Notes under the pieces: model-generated
Told to the model about the DNA's origin: nothing
What the model saw: only the letters and a program-made list of their open reading frames with translations
The model's database searches: none
Translations under genes and position numbers: made by a program
Part shown: piece by piece, positions 1 through 9,512 of the stretch
Layout of the letters: each line of letters opens with the position of its first letter
Position numbering within the stretch: the stretch's first letter is position 1
Source of the DNA: Clostridiales bacterium
Lineage (GTDB): Bacteria > Bacillota_A > Clostridia > Saccharofermentanales > Saccharofermentanaceae
NCBI GenBank assembly: GCA_017537905.1
Contig: JAFYJX010000077.1
Location: 1 to 64,000 of the forward strand
Direction: 5' to 3'
DNA: 64,000 nt

Positions 1-730
1 ATGAGGAATAGATTCCCTTATAGCACTGGTAATTTGTAAGTGAATGCAGATGCATTTCGTTAAGCATCCTGCCGTATTCACCGTGCAGGACTTCGCCAAG
101 CAGGAAGAAATCATTCTTCTTGGAATCAGTGAATTCACGGAGCCTTCTTAAGAACTCGTGATCAAGACAGTATGCTACGTCAAGCCTTAATCCGTCGATA
201 TCAAAGAAATCGATCCAGTAATTTACTTTATCCAGTATGTGGTCAATAACCGCTGGATTTCTGAGGTTAAGCTTTACGAGATCGTAATTGCCTTCCCAGC
301 CTTCATACCAGAAGCCGTCATTATAGTTTGAGTTGCCGTCAAAAGAGATATGGAACCATTCTTTATAAGGAGAATCCCATTTCTTTTCCTGAACATCTTT
401 GAAAGCCCAAAAGCCCCTGCCTACGTGATTGAAAACGCCGTCCAGAACAACTCGGATATTCTCTTTATGAAGCGCTTCAACGACCTTTTTGAAATCATCA
501 TTTGTTCCGAGTCTGGTATCGATGAGACCGTAATCTCTGGTGTTATAGCCGTGTGTGTCAGATTCGAATACAGGCGAGAAATAAATGGCGTTGATACCCA
601 GTTTTTTCAAGTGAGGGATCCAGTCAAGGACCTTAAGGATTCTCTTTTCGGGTTTGCCGTCATTCTCAAAAGGTGCTCCACAGAAACCAAGAGGATATAT
701 CTGATAGAACACTGCCTCTTCATACCACAT
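1..730 (-). CDS. GH13 alpha-amylase family enzyme, N-terminal part (cut by window edge)
   Basis: Reading the minus strand from an ATG at 730 gives 243 residues that run off the left edge without a stop. The protein starts MWYEEAVFYQIYPLGFCGAP, typical of the start of a GH13 (beta/alpha)8 barrel. Three conserved GH13 regions are visible: DGVFNH near 97-102, GLRLDVA with the likely nucleophile Asp184, and GEVLHG with the likely acid/base Glu213. The fourth region, with the second aspartate, lies outside the window. There is no signal peptide, so it probably acts in the cytoplasm on maltodextrin-like alpha-glucans, as neopullulanase or cyclomaltodextrinase types do; the exact specificity cannot be read. 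Its ATG directly follows the TAA of the upstream membrane-protein gene, with AGAAGGA as ribosome binding site inside that gene, so the two are probably translated together. Confidence 0.9.
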   Translation of the reverse strand, partial: MWYEEAVFYQIYPLGFCGAPFENDGKPEKRILKVLDWIPHLKKLGINAIYFSPVFESDTHGYNTRDYGLIDTRLGTNDDFKKVVEALHKENIRVVLDGVFNHVGRGFWAFKDVQEKKWDSPYKEWFHISFDGNSNYNDGFWYEGWEGNYDLVKLNLRNPAVIDHILDKVNYWIDFFDIDGLRLDVAYCLDHEFLRRLREFTDSKKNDFFLLGEVLHGEYGRMLNEMHLHSLTNYQCYKGIYSS

Positions 731-1486
731 TTAAACTGTTCCTTCTTTCTTTTCATTAGCGTTTAATTTCGCGCATTTAATAAGTCCGCCAAGCGCCATA
801 AGGAATATGATGGCGACTACTACGATGCCGATATATTTTTCGATCTGTGCTGCAATAGTGGACAGATCGCCTAATTCTCTGTGAGATAATGCCCATTCAA
901 GTGCGAGGCTCGATACCATTGCATCAACAATGCCGATCTTTCTTAATGACAATACAGTCAACGACTTGGATTTATGGGCTTTAAACAGATTGATTACTGC
1001 AAGCGCTACTTTGTAAACAACATAAACACCGAAAATATAAATAAGGAAGCCGGCATAGTTGTGAAGCACATTAAACTTAACTATCACAAACATGTTGAAA
1101 GCGATCACAGCGTCGAAGAATATCAGTTTCCAGCAAAACTTCCTGTAATTTCTTACCTCACTGAAACGCTTGCCCTTAAAAACAGCTCCCCTGCCCGCTC
1201 TGTACAGGACATTGATCCGGATACAGAAAAGCAGGAAAGTATAAAATGACATCATGAAAAGCCAATACGAAAAGAACGTAATTGACATCGCAAGGAGAAA
1301 ACCGGAATAAGAAATATCGAAGATCGCAGACGGGAGCGTCAGAGCCACAGTCGAGCGCTTATAATCGGTCACATATTCCCAAAAACGCTTAGCCTTAGAC
1401 TTCTTCTCTACTTCCGTATTAATATCTCCGGCCGCTTCGACCGGTGATTCAATATTACTCGGAACAGCCGGCTTTTCCTTTTTCAT
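731..1486 (-). CDS. Polytopic membrane protein of unknown function
   Basis: This 251-residue protein has a charged, Lys/Glu-rich N-terminus of about 45 residues, then hydrophobic segments near residues 58-75, 76-95, 120-137, 143-167 and 217-236, so about five membrane passes. I recognise no family and no catalytic motif. It begins 5 bp after the DUF711 gene stop and has no clear Shine-Dalgarno sequence of its own, which suggests translational coupling. Its stop codon abuts the ATG of the GH13 gene. The context gives only a weak hint: it shares a transcript with an amino-acid-sensing-type ACT/DUF711 pair and a starch-type hydrolase. The gene is well supported by length and spacing; the function is unknown. 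Confidence 0.75.
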   Translation of the reverse strand: MKKEKPAVPSNIESPVEAAGDINTEVEKKSKAKRFWEYVTDYKRSTVALTLPSAIFDISYSGFLLAMSITFFSYWLFMMSFYTFLLFCIRINVLYRAGRGAVFKGKRFSEVRNYRKFCWKLIFFDAVIAFNMFVIVKFNVLHNYAGFLIYIFGVYVVYKVALAVINLFKAHKSKSLTVLSLRKIGIVDAMVSSLALEWALSHRELGDLSTIAAQIEKYIGIVVVAIIFLMALGGLIKCAKLNANEKKEGTV

Positions 1487-1491
1487 AACGA

Positions 1492-2850
1492 TCAGTTACG
1501 CATTGAATGGATCGGTGCAGGGATCCTGCCGCCTCTGTGAATGAAATCTGCGCAGGAAGCTCTGTTTACATCCATGATAGGTGCAGTACCCAAAAGTCCG
1601 CCAAACTCAACGGAATCGCCTACTGTCTTGCCGGGAACCGGAATGAGTCTGACTGCTGTTGTCTTGTTATTGAATGTACCGACAGCCATCTCGTCAGCGA
1701 TAATGCCTGAGATTGTCTCTGCTGTTGTATCTCCGGGGATAGCGATCATGTCGAGGCCGACTGAGCATACGCAGGTCATTGCTTCAAGTTTCTCGAGCTT
1801 CAATGAACCTGATCTGGCAGCTGCGATCATTCCCTCGTCTTCAGATACAGGAATGAATGCACCGGAAAGGCCGCCGACATAAGAAGATGCCATGATTCCG
1901 CCCTTCTTTACAGCATCGTTGAGCATTGCAAGGCAGGCTGTCGTGCCCCATGTACCGCATGTCTCAAGTCCGAATTCTTCCAGGAGTCTTGCAACTGAAT
2001 CGCCTACTGCAGGTGTCGGTGCAAGTGACAGATCAATGATTCCAAACGGAACCTTAAGTCGTTCAGAAGCTTCTCTGGCAACGAGCTCTCCTACTCTCGT
2101 GATCTTAAATGCAGATTTCTTAATGGTCTCGGCAACAACGCCCAAGTCCTTGCCCTTAACGCCTTCTAACGCGTGCTTTACAACACCGGGACCTGAAATA
2201 CCGACATTGATAACACATTCAGGCTCGCCGGGGCCTAAGAAAGCTCCTGCCATGAACGGATTATCTTCAGGTGCGTTAGCGAAAACAACAAGCTTGGCGC
2301 ATCCTATCGCATCCTTATCCTTTGTAGCTTCGGCAGCTCTCTTAATAACTAAACCCATGTCGCGTACGGCATCCATGTTGATACCGGTCCTGGTTGAAGC
2401 GACATTTACGCTGGAGCAGACAAATTCGGTAGCTGCGAGTGCATCAGGAATGGAATTAATAAGAACTCTGTCAGAATTGGTATAGCCCTTCTGGACGAGA
2501 GCCGAGAAACCGCCGATGAAGTTAACACCACAGGTTCTTGCTGCTTTATCCAATACCTGGGCAAAAGGAGTATAATCCTTTGCTCCGCAGGCAGATGCAA
2601 CGATAGATATAGGAGTAACCGAAATTCTCTTATGAATGATCGGAATACCGTACTTCTTGCTTATAAGTTCGCCGGTCTCAACGAGCTTTCCTGCATATCT
2701 GCAGATCTTGTCATAGATCCTGTTGCAGGATTCTTCGACCGTAGGAGCCGCACAGTCCATAAGTGAGATACCCATGGTAATCGTGCGGATATCAAGATGC
2801 TGACTGTTAAACATCTGCATCGTTTCGATTATTTCGTGTTCGTTAATCAT
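1492..2850 (-). CDS. DUF711 / UPF0210 family protein (PFL-like fold)
   Basis: The 452-residue product matches the UPF0210 (DUF711) family along its full length. It has the characteristic N-terminus with [13 protein letters not shown], the [11 protein letters not shown] block, the [10 protein letters not shown] segment, [23 protein letters not shown] in the middle and a C-terminal [10 protein letters not shown]. The family is structurally related to pyruvate formate-lyase-like barrels, but no reaction is established, and no C-terminal glycyl-radical motif is obvious here. It is almost always encoded next to a small ACT-domain protein (UPF0237), as here, 24 bp downstream of one, so the two probably form a complex or a regulated unit. 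The ATG at 2850 is preceded by AAGGGG. Confidence 0.93.
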   Translation of the reverse strand: MINEHEIIETMQMFNSQHLDIRTITMGISLMDCAAPTVEESCNRIYDKICRYAGKLVETGELISKKYGIPIIHKRISVTPISIVASACGAKDYTPFAQVLDKAARTCGVNFIGGFSALVQKGYTNSDRVLINSIPDALAATEFVCSSVNVASTRTGINMDAVRDMGLVIKRAAEATKDKDAIGCAKLVVFANAPEDNPFMAGAFLGPGEPECVINVGISGPGVVKHALEGVKGKDLGVVAETIKKSAFKITRVGELVAREASERLKVPFGIIDLSLAPTPAVGDSVARLLEEFGLETCGTWGTTACLAMLNDAVKKGGIMASSYVGGLSGAFIPVSEDEGMIAAARSGSLKLEKLEAMTCVCSVGLDMIAIPGDTTAETISGIIADEMAVGTFNNKTTAVRLIPVPGKTVGDSVEFGGLLGTAPIMDVNRASCADFIHRGGRIPAPIHSMRN

Positions 2851-2874
2851 AATAAGCCCCTTGAAAAGACAGTA

Positions 2875-3159
2875 TCAGATGGTGTGCATTGCGTTAAAAA
2901 GGCCCGTGTGCTGGATCGTGATCTGAACGCCGAGCTTCTCGCCCAGTTCAGAGAGCTTGTCAGAGATATCGGACTCTTCGATAACAAGATCCTTAAGGTC
3001 TACCATCATTACCATGGTGAAGATATCATCTAAGATCGTCTGGGAAATATCATTGATATTGATGCCGTAATCAGCCAGAAGGCGTGAAACATCAGCGATT
3101 ATACCGACTCTGTCCCTGCCAAGGACTGTAACTACGGCTGTATTCTTCTCGTTGCTCAT
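2875..3159 (-). CDS. ACT domain-containing protein, UPF0237 family
   Basis: A 94-residue protein consisting of a single ACT domain: VTVLGRDRVGIIADVSRLLA forms the first strand, loop and helix with the ligand-binding glycine region, followed by ININDISQTILDDIFTMVMMVDL. ACT domains bind amino acids or similar small ligands and usually control a partner protein. It is shorter than GcvR-type two-ACT proteins and matches the UPF0237 family, which pairs with DUF711 proteins such as the one directly downstream. The start at 3159 has a perfect AGGAGG 8 bp upstream, and this is probably the first gene of the transcript, since the upstream gene ends 74 bp away. The ligand is unknown. Confidence 0.9.
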   Translation of the reverse strand: MSNEKNTAVVTVLGRDRVGIIADVSRLLADYGININDISQTILDDIFTMVMMVDLKDLVIEESDISDKLSELGEKLGVQITIQHTGLFNAMHTI

Positions 3160-3233
3160 ATATGTTCCTCCTAAAAAAAGAGTATTTCCGTCTAACGATA
3201 TAATACCTCAAACTCCCGAAAATTCAGTAACAA

Positions 3234-4868
3234 TCAGGAATCCAGCAAAGAAAAAGCAAGTTTATTGGCGCATTTTATGCCGTCTATCGCAGATGACATG
3301 ATGCCTCCGGCATATCCGGCACCTTCACCGCAGGGGAAAATACCCTTAACAGTGATGCTCTGAAGCGTTTCGGGATCTCTTACGATCCTTACGGGAGAAG
3401 AGCTCCTGGCTTCAACTGCAGTAAGCACGGAATCAGGATCATCAAAGCCTTTTACTTTCCTGCCCATTTGCGCTACTCCGTCTTTGATAGTCTCGAGAAT
3501 TTCCTCAGGGAATATCTCTGACAGGTCTGAACCGGTTACACCCGGCATGAAAGACGGCTTAACCCTGCCAAATTCTGAAGTGATCTTATTCTCGATAAGA
3601 TCTCCGTATCTTACAGCTGGCGCCTTACTTGTGCTGCCGCCGGCTATATATGCCTTATGCTCCAGGTCCTCCTGGAACTTAATGCCGTCCAAAACGCCGT
3701 CACCATAGTCATTGCTGTCAATCGGAACTAGGATCGCACTGTTGGAGTTAACGTTATCTCTTGCTCTTAAACTCATGCCGTTAGTACAAACGCTCTTTTC
3801 ATCAGACTGCGCAGCAACGACCTCGCCGCCCGGGCACATGCAGAAAGTATAGAGCTTACGGCCGGTCTTGGTATCGACGGAAAGCTTATAGATCGCAGGA
3901 GTTATATCAGGTGAATATTCAGAATCAAAGCCAAACTGGGCTGTATCAATGTCTTTTTTAAGATGCTCGATCCTGACGCCAACTGAGAATGGCTTAGACT
4001 GCATTTCCAGTCCTAATCTGTTTAAAGCTCTGAATGTATCTCTGCTTGAATGACCGATTGCCAATATCAGGTTATCGCATGGGATTTCATAAGTGCCATT
4101 ATCGTCGGAAACAGTAATGTTCTTAAGGCTTCCCTTCTCTGTCTTATATCCAAGGAATGTTGTATTAAACCTGACCTCACCACCAAGCGAGATGATATCT
4201 TCCCTGACGCTTGTAACGACCTTTCTTAAGCGGTCGGTACCGATATGGGGATGAGCGTCGTAAATGATATCAGAAGGTGCTCCGTGAGCGATCATGTACT
4301 TTAATACATAGTCCTTAAGTCCTGAACTGATACCTGAATAGAGTTTGCCGTCAGAAAAAGTTCCTGCGCCGCCTTCGCCAAACTGGATATTGGAATTAGG
4401 CTTAAGCTTGCCTCTGCCTTCTTTGAAAGCATCAGTATCCTTTATTCTCTGGCTCATTTCAGGACCACGCTCTAACACGATCGGACGAAGACCGTATTTA
4501 GCAAGGATAAGTGCAGCATAAAGTCCTGCAGGACCTGTGCCGACAACAACGGGTCTCTTGTATTCTGTGGATAAATCAAAATTCAACAAATATGGCAATG
4601 CCCTGGAATTAAGTTCTTCTTCAGAAGCAGCCTTATCCTCAGGAGTTATAAAATCAAATCTGTAATTAATTATTGCTTTTCCATGCCTGGCATCAATGAA
4701 TTTCTTATTGATATCAAGGATGGCAGAACCGTCTTCGAGCTTTTTAAGGCCTGAACGCATTGCTTTGTTCCCTGATTTTTTGATCTGTCTTATGATCAGT
4801 ACCGAATCAGGAGTCTTCTTCTGTGTTCTATCGTTTAATACTTCCGGAATTACTTTTATCTCAAACAT
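3234..4868 (-). CDS. NAD(P)/FAD-dependent dehydrogenase, COG2509 type
   Basis: A flavoprotein of 544 residues if the start is the ATG at 4868. That start overlaps the end of the upstream flavoprotein gene by 8 bp and has GGAAGGA upstream; the frame stays open further upstream, but that part lies wholly inside the neighbour and is not needed. Residues 1-95 are a basic N-terminal domain typical of this family, then comes the FAD-binding VVVGTGPAGLYAAL near 107-120, and a later PCGEGAGYAGGI near the C-terminus closes the FAD site. Proteins of this family (uncharacterised FAD-dependent dehydrogenases) are common in Clostridia; the substrate is not known. It follows BaiN-like and CYTH genes on the same strand. 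Confidence 0.88.
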   Translation of the reverse strand: MFEIKVIPEVLNDRTQKKTPDSVLIIRQIKKSGNKAMRSGLKKLEDGSAILDINKKFIDARHGKAIINYRFDFITPEDKAASEEELNSRALPYLLNFDLSTEYKRPVVVGTGPAGLYAALILAKYGLRPIVLERGPEMSQRIKDTDAFKEGRGKLKPNSNIQFGEGGAGTFSDGKLYSGISSGLKDYVLKYMIAHGAPSDIIYDAHPHIGTDRLRKVVTSVREDIISLGGEVRFNTTFLGYKTEKGSLKNITVSDDNGTYEIPCDNLILAIGHSSRDTFRALNRLGLEMQSKPFSVGVRIEHLKKDIDTAQFGFDSEYSPDITPAIYKLSVDTKTGRKLYTFCMCPGGEVVAAQSDEKSVCTNGMSLRARDNVNSNSAILVPIDSNDYGDGVLDGIKFQEDLEHKAYIAGGSTSKAPAVRYGDLIENKITSEFGRVKPSFMPGVTGSDLSEIFPEEILETIKDGVAQMGRKVKGFDDPDSVLTAVEARSSSPVRIVRDPETLQSITVKGIFPCGEGAGYAGGIMSSAIDGIKCANKLAFSLLDS

Positions 4869-6126
4869 TTTGAGATATTCCTTCCGCTGCAAGAGCTGCA
4901 GAAGTCCAAGCCCACTGCAGATTATAGCCGCCGCAGATACCGTTAACGTTAACGGCTTCACCGATAATGTAAAGACCCGGACAATATTTTACTTGCATAT
5001 TGTCATCTAACTTGGAGAGCTTAAATCCGCCTGAAGATACCTGAGCCTTGTCGACATCGCCGTAACCTGTTATCGGAATCGGGAATGCGCACAAGAGATT
5101 TGTAAGATCAACAAGCTGCTTGTCGTTAAGTTCTCTTAAAGTCATCTTGTCAGCCTTAAGGCCCATCTTCTTCATTACGAAATCAGTTACATTACGTAAG
5201 AGCATGCCGGACAGAGCATCAGAGCAGTTCCTGTGAGGATACATCTGCCTTCTGATATAGATCATCTGCAGTATCTCTCCGCCTGCTTTTCCTGTCAGGT
5301 TAAGAACAGCCTTTACGTTCTCGTCACCTTCGTCGAAAAGCCTGACAACGCTGTCTGAAACATCCATTACACAGATGCCTGAGATGCCGCCTTCCTTGGT
5401 AAACAGGATCTCGCCTTCGGATCTCGCCCTGATAACACCGTCGCTTCCGACAATCTTGACATCACCTCTGCACTTGATGCCGGCCATACCCTTGATGCCG
5501 ACCATATTGGACGATAGCGAAGTAAGCGCAGGCTTAAAAGGTACAAAGCATGTCTTATCCGTAAGGCCTTCAACGAGCTTTAAAACATCACCAGTAGAAC
5601 CTGTGACAGGATAAGTGATACCGCCTGTCGCGATAACGATATTCTTTGTAAGATGAGTCTTATCGGCATCTGTCTTGACCTCAAAGAGATCCTCAGACTT
5701 AGCGATAGAAGTTACCTTTTCCTTAAGATCTATCTCAACTTTATTGTCTTCGAGATAGAATCTTAAAGCATCGACAACCGTAGAACTCTTAAGCGTAGCA
5801 GGATATACGAGTGTACCCTTCTGCTCTAAGACAACGCCTAAAACGTTCTCAAAATAGTAGCTCGTGTCAGTCTCGCCATACCTGTTCATTAAGGATTCGA
5901 GCTTAAACTGGTCATCGGTGTTGTACTTTGTTAGATCGATCTCAGTATTTGTAAGATTGCATCTGCCGCTGCCTGTAAGCGCGAGCTTATTTCCTACCCT
6001 GCTGCCGCCTTCTATTATCAGGATCTTCTTACCTGAAAAGAATGCCGTCCTGGCAAGCTGTGCGGCGCAATAAAGTCCTGCTGCGCCTCCTCCTACGATG
6101 ATGCAATCCAATGTGCTACTCTTCAT
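4861..6126 (-). CDS. HI0933/BaiN-family flavoprotein
   Basis: The 421-residue product has a Rossmann FAD motif IIVGGGAAGLYCAA at residues 9-22, the family-specific GNKLALTGSGRCNLTN shortly after, and a C-terminal NGICGGYNLQWAWTSA. These are hallmarks of the HI0933/YhiN/BaiN family of NAD(P)/FAD-dependent oxidoreductases. Some family members were described as bile-acid 7-dehydroxylation reductases, but the majority have no assigned substrate, so I do not give a gene symbol. It is six bases downstream of the CYTH gene and overlaps the next flavoprotein gene by 8 bp. Two unrelated flavoproteins in tandem suggest linked redox or tRNA/cofactor-related work, but this is inference. Confidence 0.9.
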   Translation of the reverse strand: MKSSTLDCIIVGGGAAGLYCAAQLARTAFFSGKKILIIEGGSRVGNKLALTGSGRCNLTNTEIDLTKYNTDDQFKLESLMNRYGETDTSYYFENVLGVVLEQKGTLVYPATLKSSTVVDALRFYLEDNKVEIDLKEKVTSIAKSEDLFEVKTDADKTHLTKNIVIATGGITYPVTGSTGDVLKLVEGLTDKTCFVPFKPALTSLSSNMVGIKGMAGIKCRGDVKIVGSDGVIRARSEGEILFTKEGGISGICVMDVSDSVVRLFDEGDENVKAVLNLTGKAGGEILQMIYIRRQMYPHRNCSDALSGMLLRNVTDFVMKKMGLKADKMTLRELNDKQLVDLTNLLCAFPIPITGYGDVDKAQVSSGGFKLSKLDDNMQVKYCPGLYIIGEAVNVNGICGGYNLQWAWTSAALAAEGISQNV

Positions 6127-6132
6127 AAGCTA

Positions 6133-6786
6133 TTATCCCCTTTTCGCCAATTCCAGAGTTCTTTGAAATTTACTTTTATCTAACGGTGAGCAATCAAATA
6201 CAGCCTTTATGAGATTTGAAAGCTCAGTAAGATCGTTCTCGTCGCCCTTTTCGAGCTCTAACTCGAGTTCGCAGATCTCTTCAGATTCAGTCTTGTCGAA
6301 GTTGTAGATCACGCCGCTGTCAAAGCATGCTTCGATAAGGCTCCCCTTATATTCAAGCTTATAAAGCGTTCTCTCGAACGAGTTAAAGCAAAGGATCTTA
6401 AGGTCGTCATCAGTAACATCAGCAAAAACTTCATCTAAGAGTCCAATAGGGTCGCCTTCAGAAGATACTCCCTTTTTAAAGCTGTCTATTACGAACTTAT
6501 CCTCATCGGTCCTCAAGTTCCATTCAAAACGTCTGTGAAGGCCTGATGCCGAACCGCCGCCATATTTAACGGTCTCTTCGATGTATGGATCTTTGCCTGA
6601 AACAAGCCTTCTTCTGACAGAGCCGTTACGCTTTAAGATCTTCATGTCAGGAGTATCAAGATAGTAGTTCTCGAGCATCTTTGTATCAGGATCAGATGTC
6701 ACGCTGATTTCGCGGAAAAGATCTGATCCGGCAACTTCAAAAAGGCTTTCTTTGTTCTTAAAACACAACTTAACTTCAGTTTCCAT
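6133..6786 (-). CDS. CYTH domain protein (triphosphate tunnel phosphohydrolase)
   Basis: A 217-residue CYTH protein. The defining ExExK motif is at the very N-terminus (E2, E4, K6 in METEVKLCF). Further conserved charged strands follow: YYLDTPD, the RRR segment in NGSVRRRL, EETVKYGG, and near the end ELELEKG, whose acidic residues bind the divalent metal. CYTH enzymes hydrolyse inorganic triphosphate, thiamine triphosphate or related triphosphates, or make cAMP in class IV cyclases; inorganic triphosphatase is the most likely activity. It has no CHAD domain. It lies 9 bp after the propeller-like membrane-anchored protein, in a run of minus-strand genes, and is probably cytoplasmic. Confidence 0.88.
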   Translation of the reverse strand: METEVKLCFKNKESLFEVAGSDLFREISVTSDPDTKMLENYYLDTPDMKILKRNGSVRRRLVSGKDPYIEETVKYGGGSASGLHRRFEWNLRTDEDKFVIDSFKKGVSSEGDPIGLLDEVFADVTDDDLKILCFNSFERTLYKLEYKGSLIEACFDSGVIYNFDKTESEEICELELELEKGDENDLTELSNLIKAVFDCSPLDKSKFQRTLELAKRG

Positions 6787-6795
6787 ATGAACACC

Positions 6796-8019
6796 TTAAT
6801 TAATTGTGTGAACTCCGCTCGTAGATACAACGCAAAGCTTATTGCCTGAAATGAAGTTCATTCTGATGATATCCTCATCAACGGCATAGTCGTTCGTGAT
6901 GACACCGTTCGTGTTATAGATAAAGACTCTCCTATCGACGCTTATGGCGTAATAACCCTTGGTCTGGGTAACAGAAACGATGTTCGTGCCGATATTGGAA
7001 TTATAGATGATGCTGTCATTTGAATTGATGATAGCGAGCTTACTTAACTGGCTGATACCGTCAGAATATGTAACGAACAGGTTGCCGTTAACGTTCTTAA
7101 CATAGCTTATCGCAGAGAAATCGTAGTTCATCTGCGATAAGTTGTTATCCTTTACCTCGTAAAGTGAGTTTGAAGTAAAGCAGCAAAGCTTGCTTCCGAC
7201 ATAGCAGATAGTCGCGAAGATAACGCTGTCATCAGTCGTATAAACAGCATAGTCTGATACTGTATAACCCTTGTCATTCTTATTAATTGAGAAGACACGC
7301 ACATAAGGCTTAATAACAGCGCCGCTCGTATTGATAGTGGATACTGCCAAAAGCGTTGAATCGGAATTAAATGCGCATGATACAGGGAAACCTGAGTTAT
7401 AAGATGTCCAGGCAGCGATCTGATCACCTGTTCTGTCATATAAAGTAACATCACCGAATGAATCAGTACCGCCTGTAATAACGGCAATATATCCGGCATC
7501 AGACATCTGTACTGACTTAACCGGATTTGAAGTCGGCTTGGTATACCATATGCCATCCTGATCAAGGACCGTAAAGCTGTAGCCGTCACGGTCAAATACC
7601 GCTACTTTGTCGCCGAACACAGCGCACTGCGGGTTCTGGTAGGATACGAGTTGTGAGAAGATCTCAGAGCCTGAGAGGTTAAGATATGCGATTCTCTCTG
7701 TCGTTACCTTGATTACGCCGTCACCGTAAGGATAGAGTTTCTGTGCCTCAGAATACTCGCAGTCAAAGCCTCCCTGGGCAGATAACTTGATCTGGGCATC
7801 AGCGCCAGACAGCGAATCGATCTTTTTGGATACGACAAAGATCAAGGCAATGCTGATTATCAGAAGCAGCGCAAAAATGGTAATTGCTATTGTAAGCGCT
7901 TTTCTGATAGCTGCCTGAGAAACGCTTCCGGACTTCTTATTCTCGGAAGGCTTCTTATCCGCAGGCTTTTTCACCTGCTTATTCATATGATTGTTTTTGT
8001 TCTTATCTCTATTTTCCAT
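6796..8019 (-). CDS. Membrane-anchored beta-propeller-like protein (DUF5711-like)
   Basis: A 407-residue protein with a Lys/Asn-rich cytoplasmic N-terminus (1-35), one transmembrane segment near 40-66, and a long extracytoplasmic part made of repeated short beta-strand blocks, such as YLNLSGSEIFSQ, VAVFDRDGYSFTVLDQDG, DVTLYDRTGDQIAAW and VFIYNTNGVI. The repeats look like blades of a propeller and resemble the clostridial DUF5711 family, though I name it from memory only. No catalytic residues are evident. It sits 16 bp after the DUF4340 gene at the end of the Gld-like ABC cassette, so it may be an outer-face partner of that transporter. The start at 8019 has AGGG close upstream. Confidence 0.72.
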   Translation of the reverse strand: MENRDKNKNNHMNKQVKKPADKKPSENKKSGSVSQAAIRKALTIAITIFALLLIISIALIFVVSKKIDSLSGADAQIKLSAQGGFDCEYSEAQKLYPYGDGVIKVTTERIAYLNLSGSEIFSQLVSYQNPQCAVFGDKVAVFDRDGYSFTVLDQDGIWYTKPTSNPVKSVQMSDAGYIAVITGGTDSFGDVTLYDRTGDQIAAWTSYNSGFPVSCAFNSDSTLLAVSTINTSGAVIKPYVRVFSINKNDKGYTVSDYAVYTTDDSVIFATICYVGSKLCCFTSNSLYEVKDNNLSQMNYDFSAISYVKNVNGNLFVTYSDGISQLSKLAIINSNDSIIYNSNIGTNIVSVTQTKGYYAISVDRRVFIYNTNGVITNDYAVDEDIIRMNFISGNKLCVVSTSGVHTIN

Positions 8020-8035
8020 CGCCCTATTCTACACT

Positions 8036-9511
8036 TTATAAGTCATATATTCCGTTCATATTTTCGGTAATTGCTTTGCTTAACAGCTCATATGCCTTCC
8101 AGAAGCCGTAGCTGTATGTGTCTGAGCCGCCGTCGTTAAAGATCTCTTCGGCATAGACGTAGAAATGCATATATTCACCGTTCTTGTAAACATAGTAAGT
8201 AAATTCATCCCTCTTATAGAAATCATAGACGGTCTGGTTGTAGCTCTTATCCTGGAAAGTTAAGGTGATCACAGGCTTAGAACCGTCTAATACAGGATTT
8301 ATCTCGACACCGCCGATCTTAATGCATGCAATGCTCTCGAAAAGGATTGAATAATAAGCTCTGCCGTAAGAATCGGTTATCTTGGCGTTGCGTCCGTCAA
8401 GAGAAACGGTTGAAGTATCATCAGTAATGCTCTTTCCTGTTGGAACGTCTAATTCAAACTTGAAGGACTTATCGCCGTATTGACCTGTGATGAGCCTGAC
8501 GTCCTTAACATAGCAGTAGCAGATATAAGGATCGATCAAAACGAGTTCCTGGAGGTTAGCGCCTTCAAGCTGATAATCATAAACAGCAAATATCTTGTTT
8601 ATGCCCTTGATATATCCGAAGCAGTAACCATCAGTCATCTTGCTGAATGAAATATCGATCGTACCACCGCTTATCTTAGTAAAAACAAAGCGGTATTCAG
8701 GATCAGAAAGGCCGTAACCTGCAAGATCTTTTGTATCTATCTCAACAAATTCCGTAATAGACAAACGCGCAACAGAATCGATGAGATTTCCGAAATATCC
8801 GCTTGCCTCATGAACATAAGGATCATAGATATTGAATACGGAAATGCCTGAATCTGAGATCGATACCGTGGCATCAAGAGACAATCCGTCGGATTTTCTG
8901 CCGAAATGAACAGACTTAATGTCGTTATAATCGATGTTAAGATTCAGCTCATCAAGGAAGTTTACTGATGTATACTGGGCAATCTGCGCCTTAGTCGCAT
9001 AGATCGTATAAATGTCATTAGAACCTGTTACATTCGCATAGGTAAAGTTATCATCAGGAGAATTATTTCCGATATTAACTACTACGGTCTCACCTGCTAC
9101 GGTGTTGATCGTAACCGTTATCCTGGGGTTATCAAGACCGAAATCAGCGAAGTTACCGCTTTCTGAAACTTTGCTGTCAGCATAGAAGTTCGTCATGTAC
9201 TCAACATAATCAGCAAGTCTGGACTCCGAATACTTTTCGCTGGGATCAAAGTCATCACCCTGGAATTCATACTTGCCGGTTCCGTCAGAGTTTGCCGTGC
9301 GTACAACCTTGGAATTATATCCTGTTACGTTGTTATGAACATTTACGGATGCAATATCGGCCTGCTCGTAATCCACGATCTTAAGAGAATCATTGCCCGT
9401 CTCAGCAGCATTCTTATTGCGAATACTGTCGATTGCAAAATAGACTATCGAAAAGACAGCCAGAAACAGCAATAATATTGACGGAACAATTAGATTCTTA
9501 ACAGACTTCAT
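8036..9511 (-). CDS. DUF4340 domain-containing membrane-anchored protein
   Basis: The start is taken as the ATG at 9511, one base after the GldG-like gene stop and behind AGAGGAAG; the frame is open 11 codons further, but that would overlap the neighbour. The 491-residue protein has one N-terminal membrane helix (about residues 5-25) and a long extracytoplasmic region with two similar halves, each with the pattern of a DUF4340 unit: ADYVEYMTNFYADSKVSESGNFADFGLDNPRI in the first, and SVARLSITEFVEIDTKDLAGYGLSDPEY in the second (each motif continues through strand-rich sequence). DUF4340 proteins are commonly encoded after GldG-like proteins, as here. Their function is unknown; an accessory role in the ABC complex is inferred from the conserved gene order. 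Confidence 0.85.
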   Translation of the reverse strand: MKSVKNLIVPSILLLFLAVFSIVYFAIDSIRNKNAAETGNDSLKIVDYEQADIASVNVHNNVTGYNSKVVRTANSDGTGKYEFQGDDFDPSEKYSESRLADYVEYMTNFYADSKVSESGNFADFGLDNPRITVTINTVAGETVVVNIGNNSPDDNFTYANVTGSNDIYTIYATKAQIAQYTSVNFLDELNLNIDYNDIKSVHFGRKSDGLSLDATVSISDSGISVFNIYDPYVHEASGYFGNLIDSVARLSITEFVEIDTKDLAGYGLSDPEYRFVFTKISGGTIDISFSKMTDGYCFGYIKGINKIFAVYDYQLEGANLQELVLIDPYICYCYVKDVRLITGQYGDKSFKFELDVPTGKSITDDTSTVSLDGRNAKITDSYGRAYYSILFESIACIKIGGVEINPVLDGSKPVITLTFQDKSYNQTVYDFYKRDEFTYYVYKNGEYMHFYVYAEEIFNDGGSDTYSYGFWKAYELLSKAITENMNGIYDL

Positions 9512-9512
9512 A

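Noticed and set aside
350..766. Plus-strand open frame of 138 codons
   Set aside because: It lies antisense to the GH13 gene, whose catalytic motifs are clearly on the minus strand; no motif of its own.
1892..2485. Plus-strand open frame of 197 codons inside the DUF711 gene
   Set aside because: Antisense shadow; Ser/Thr/Pro-rich composition typical of reverse reading of a coding frame.
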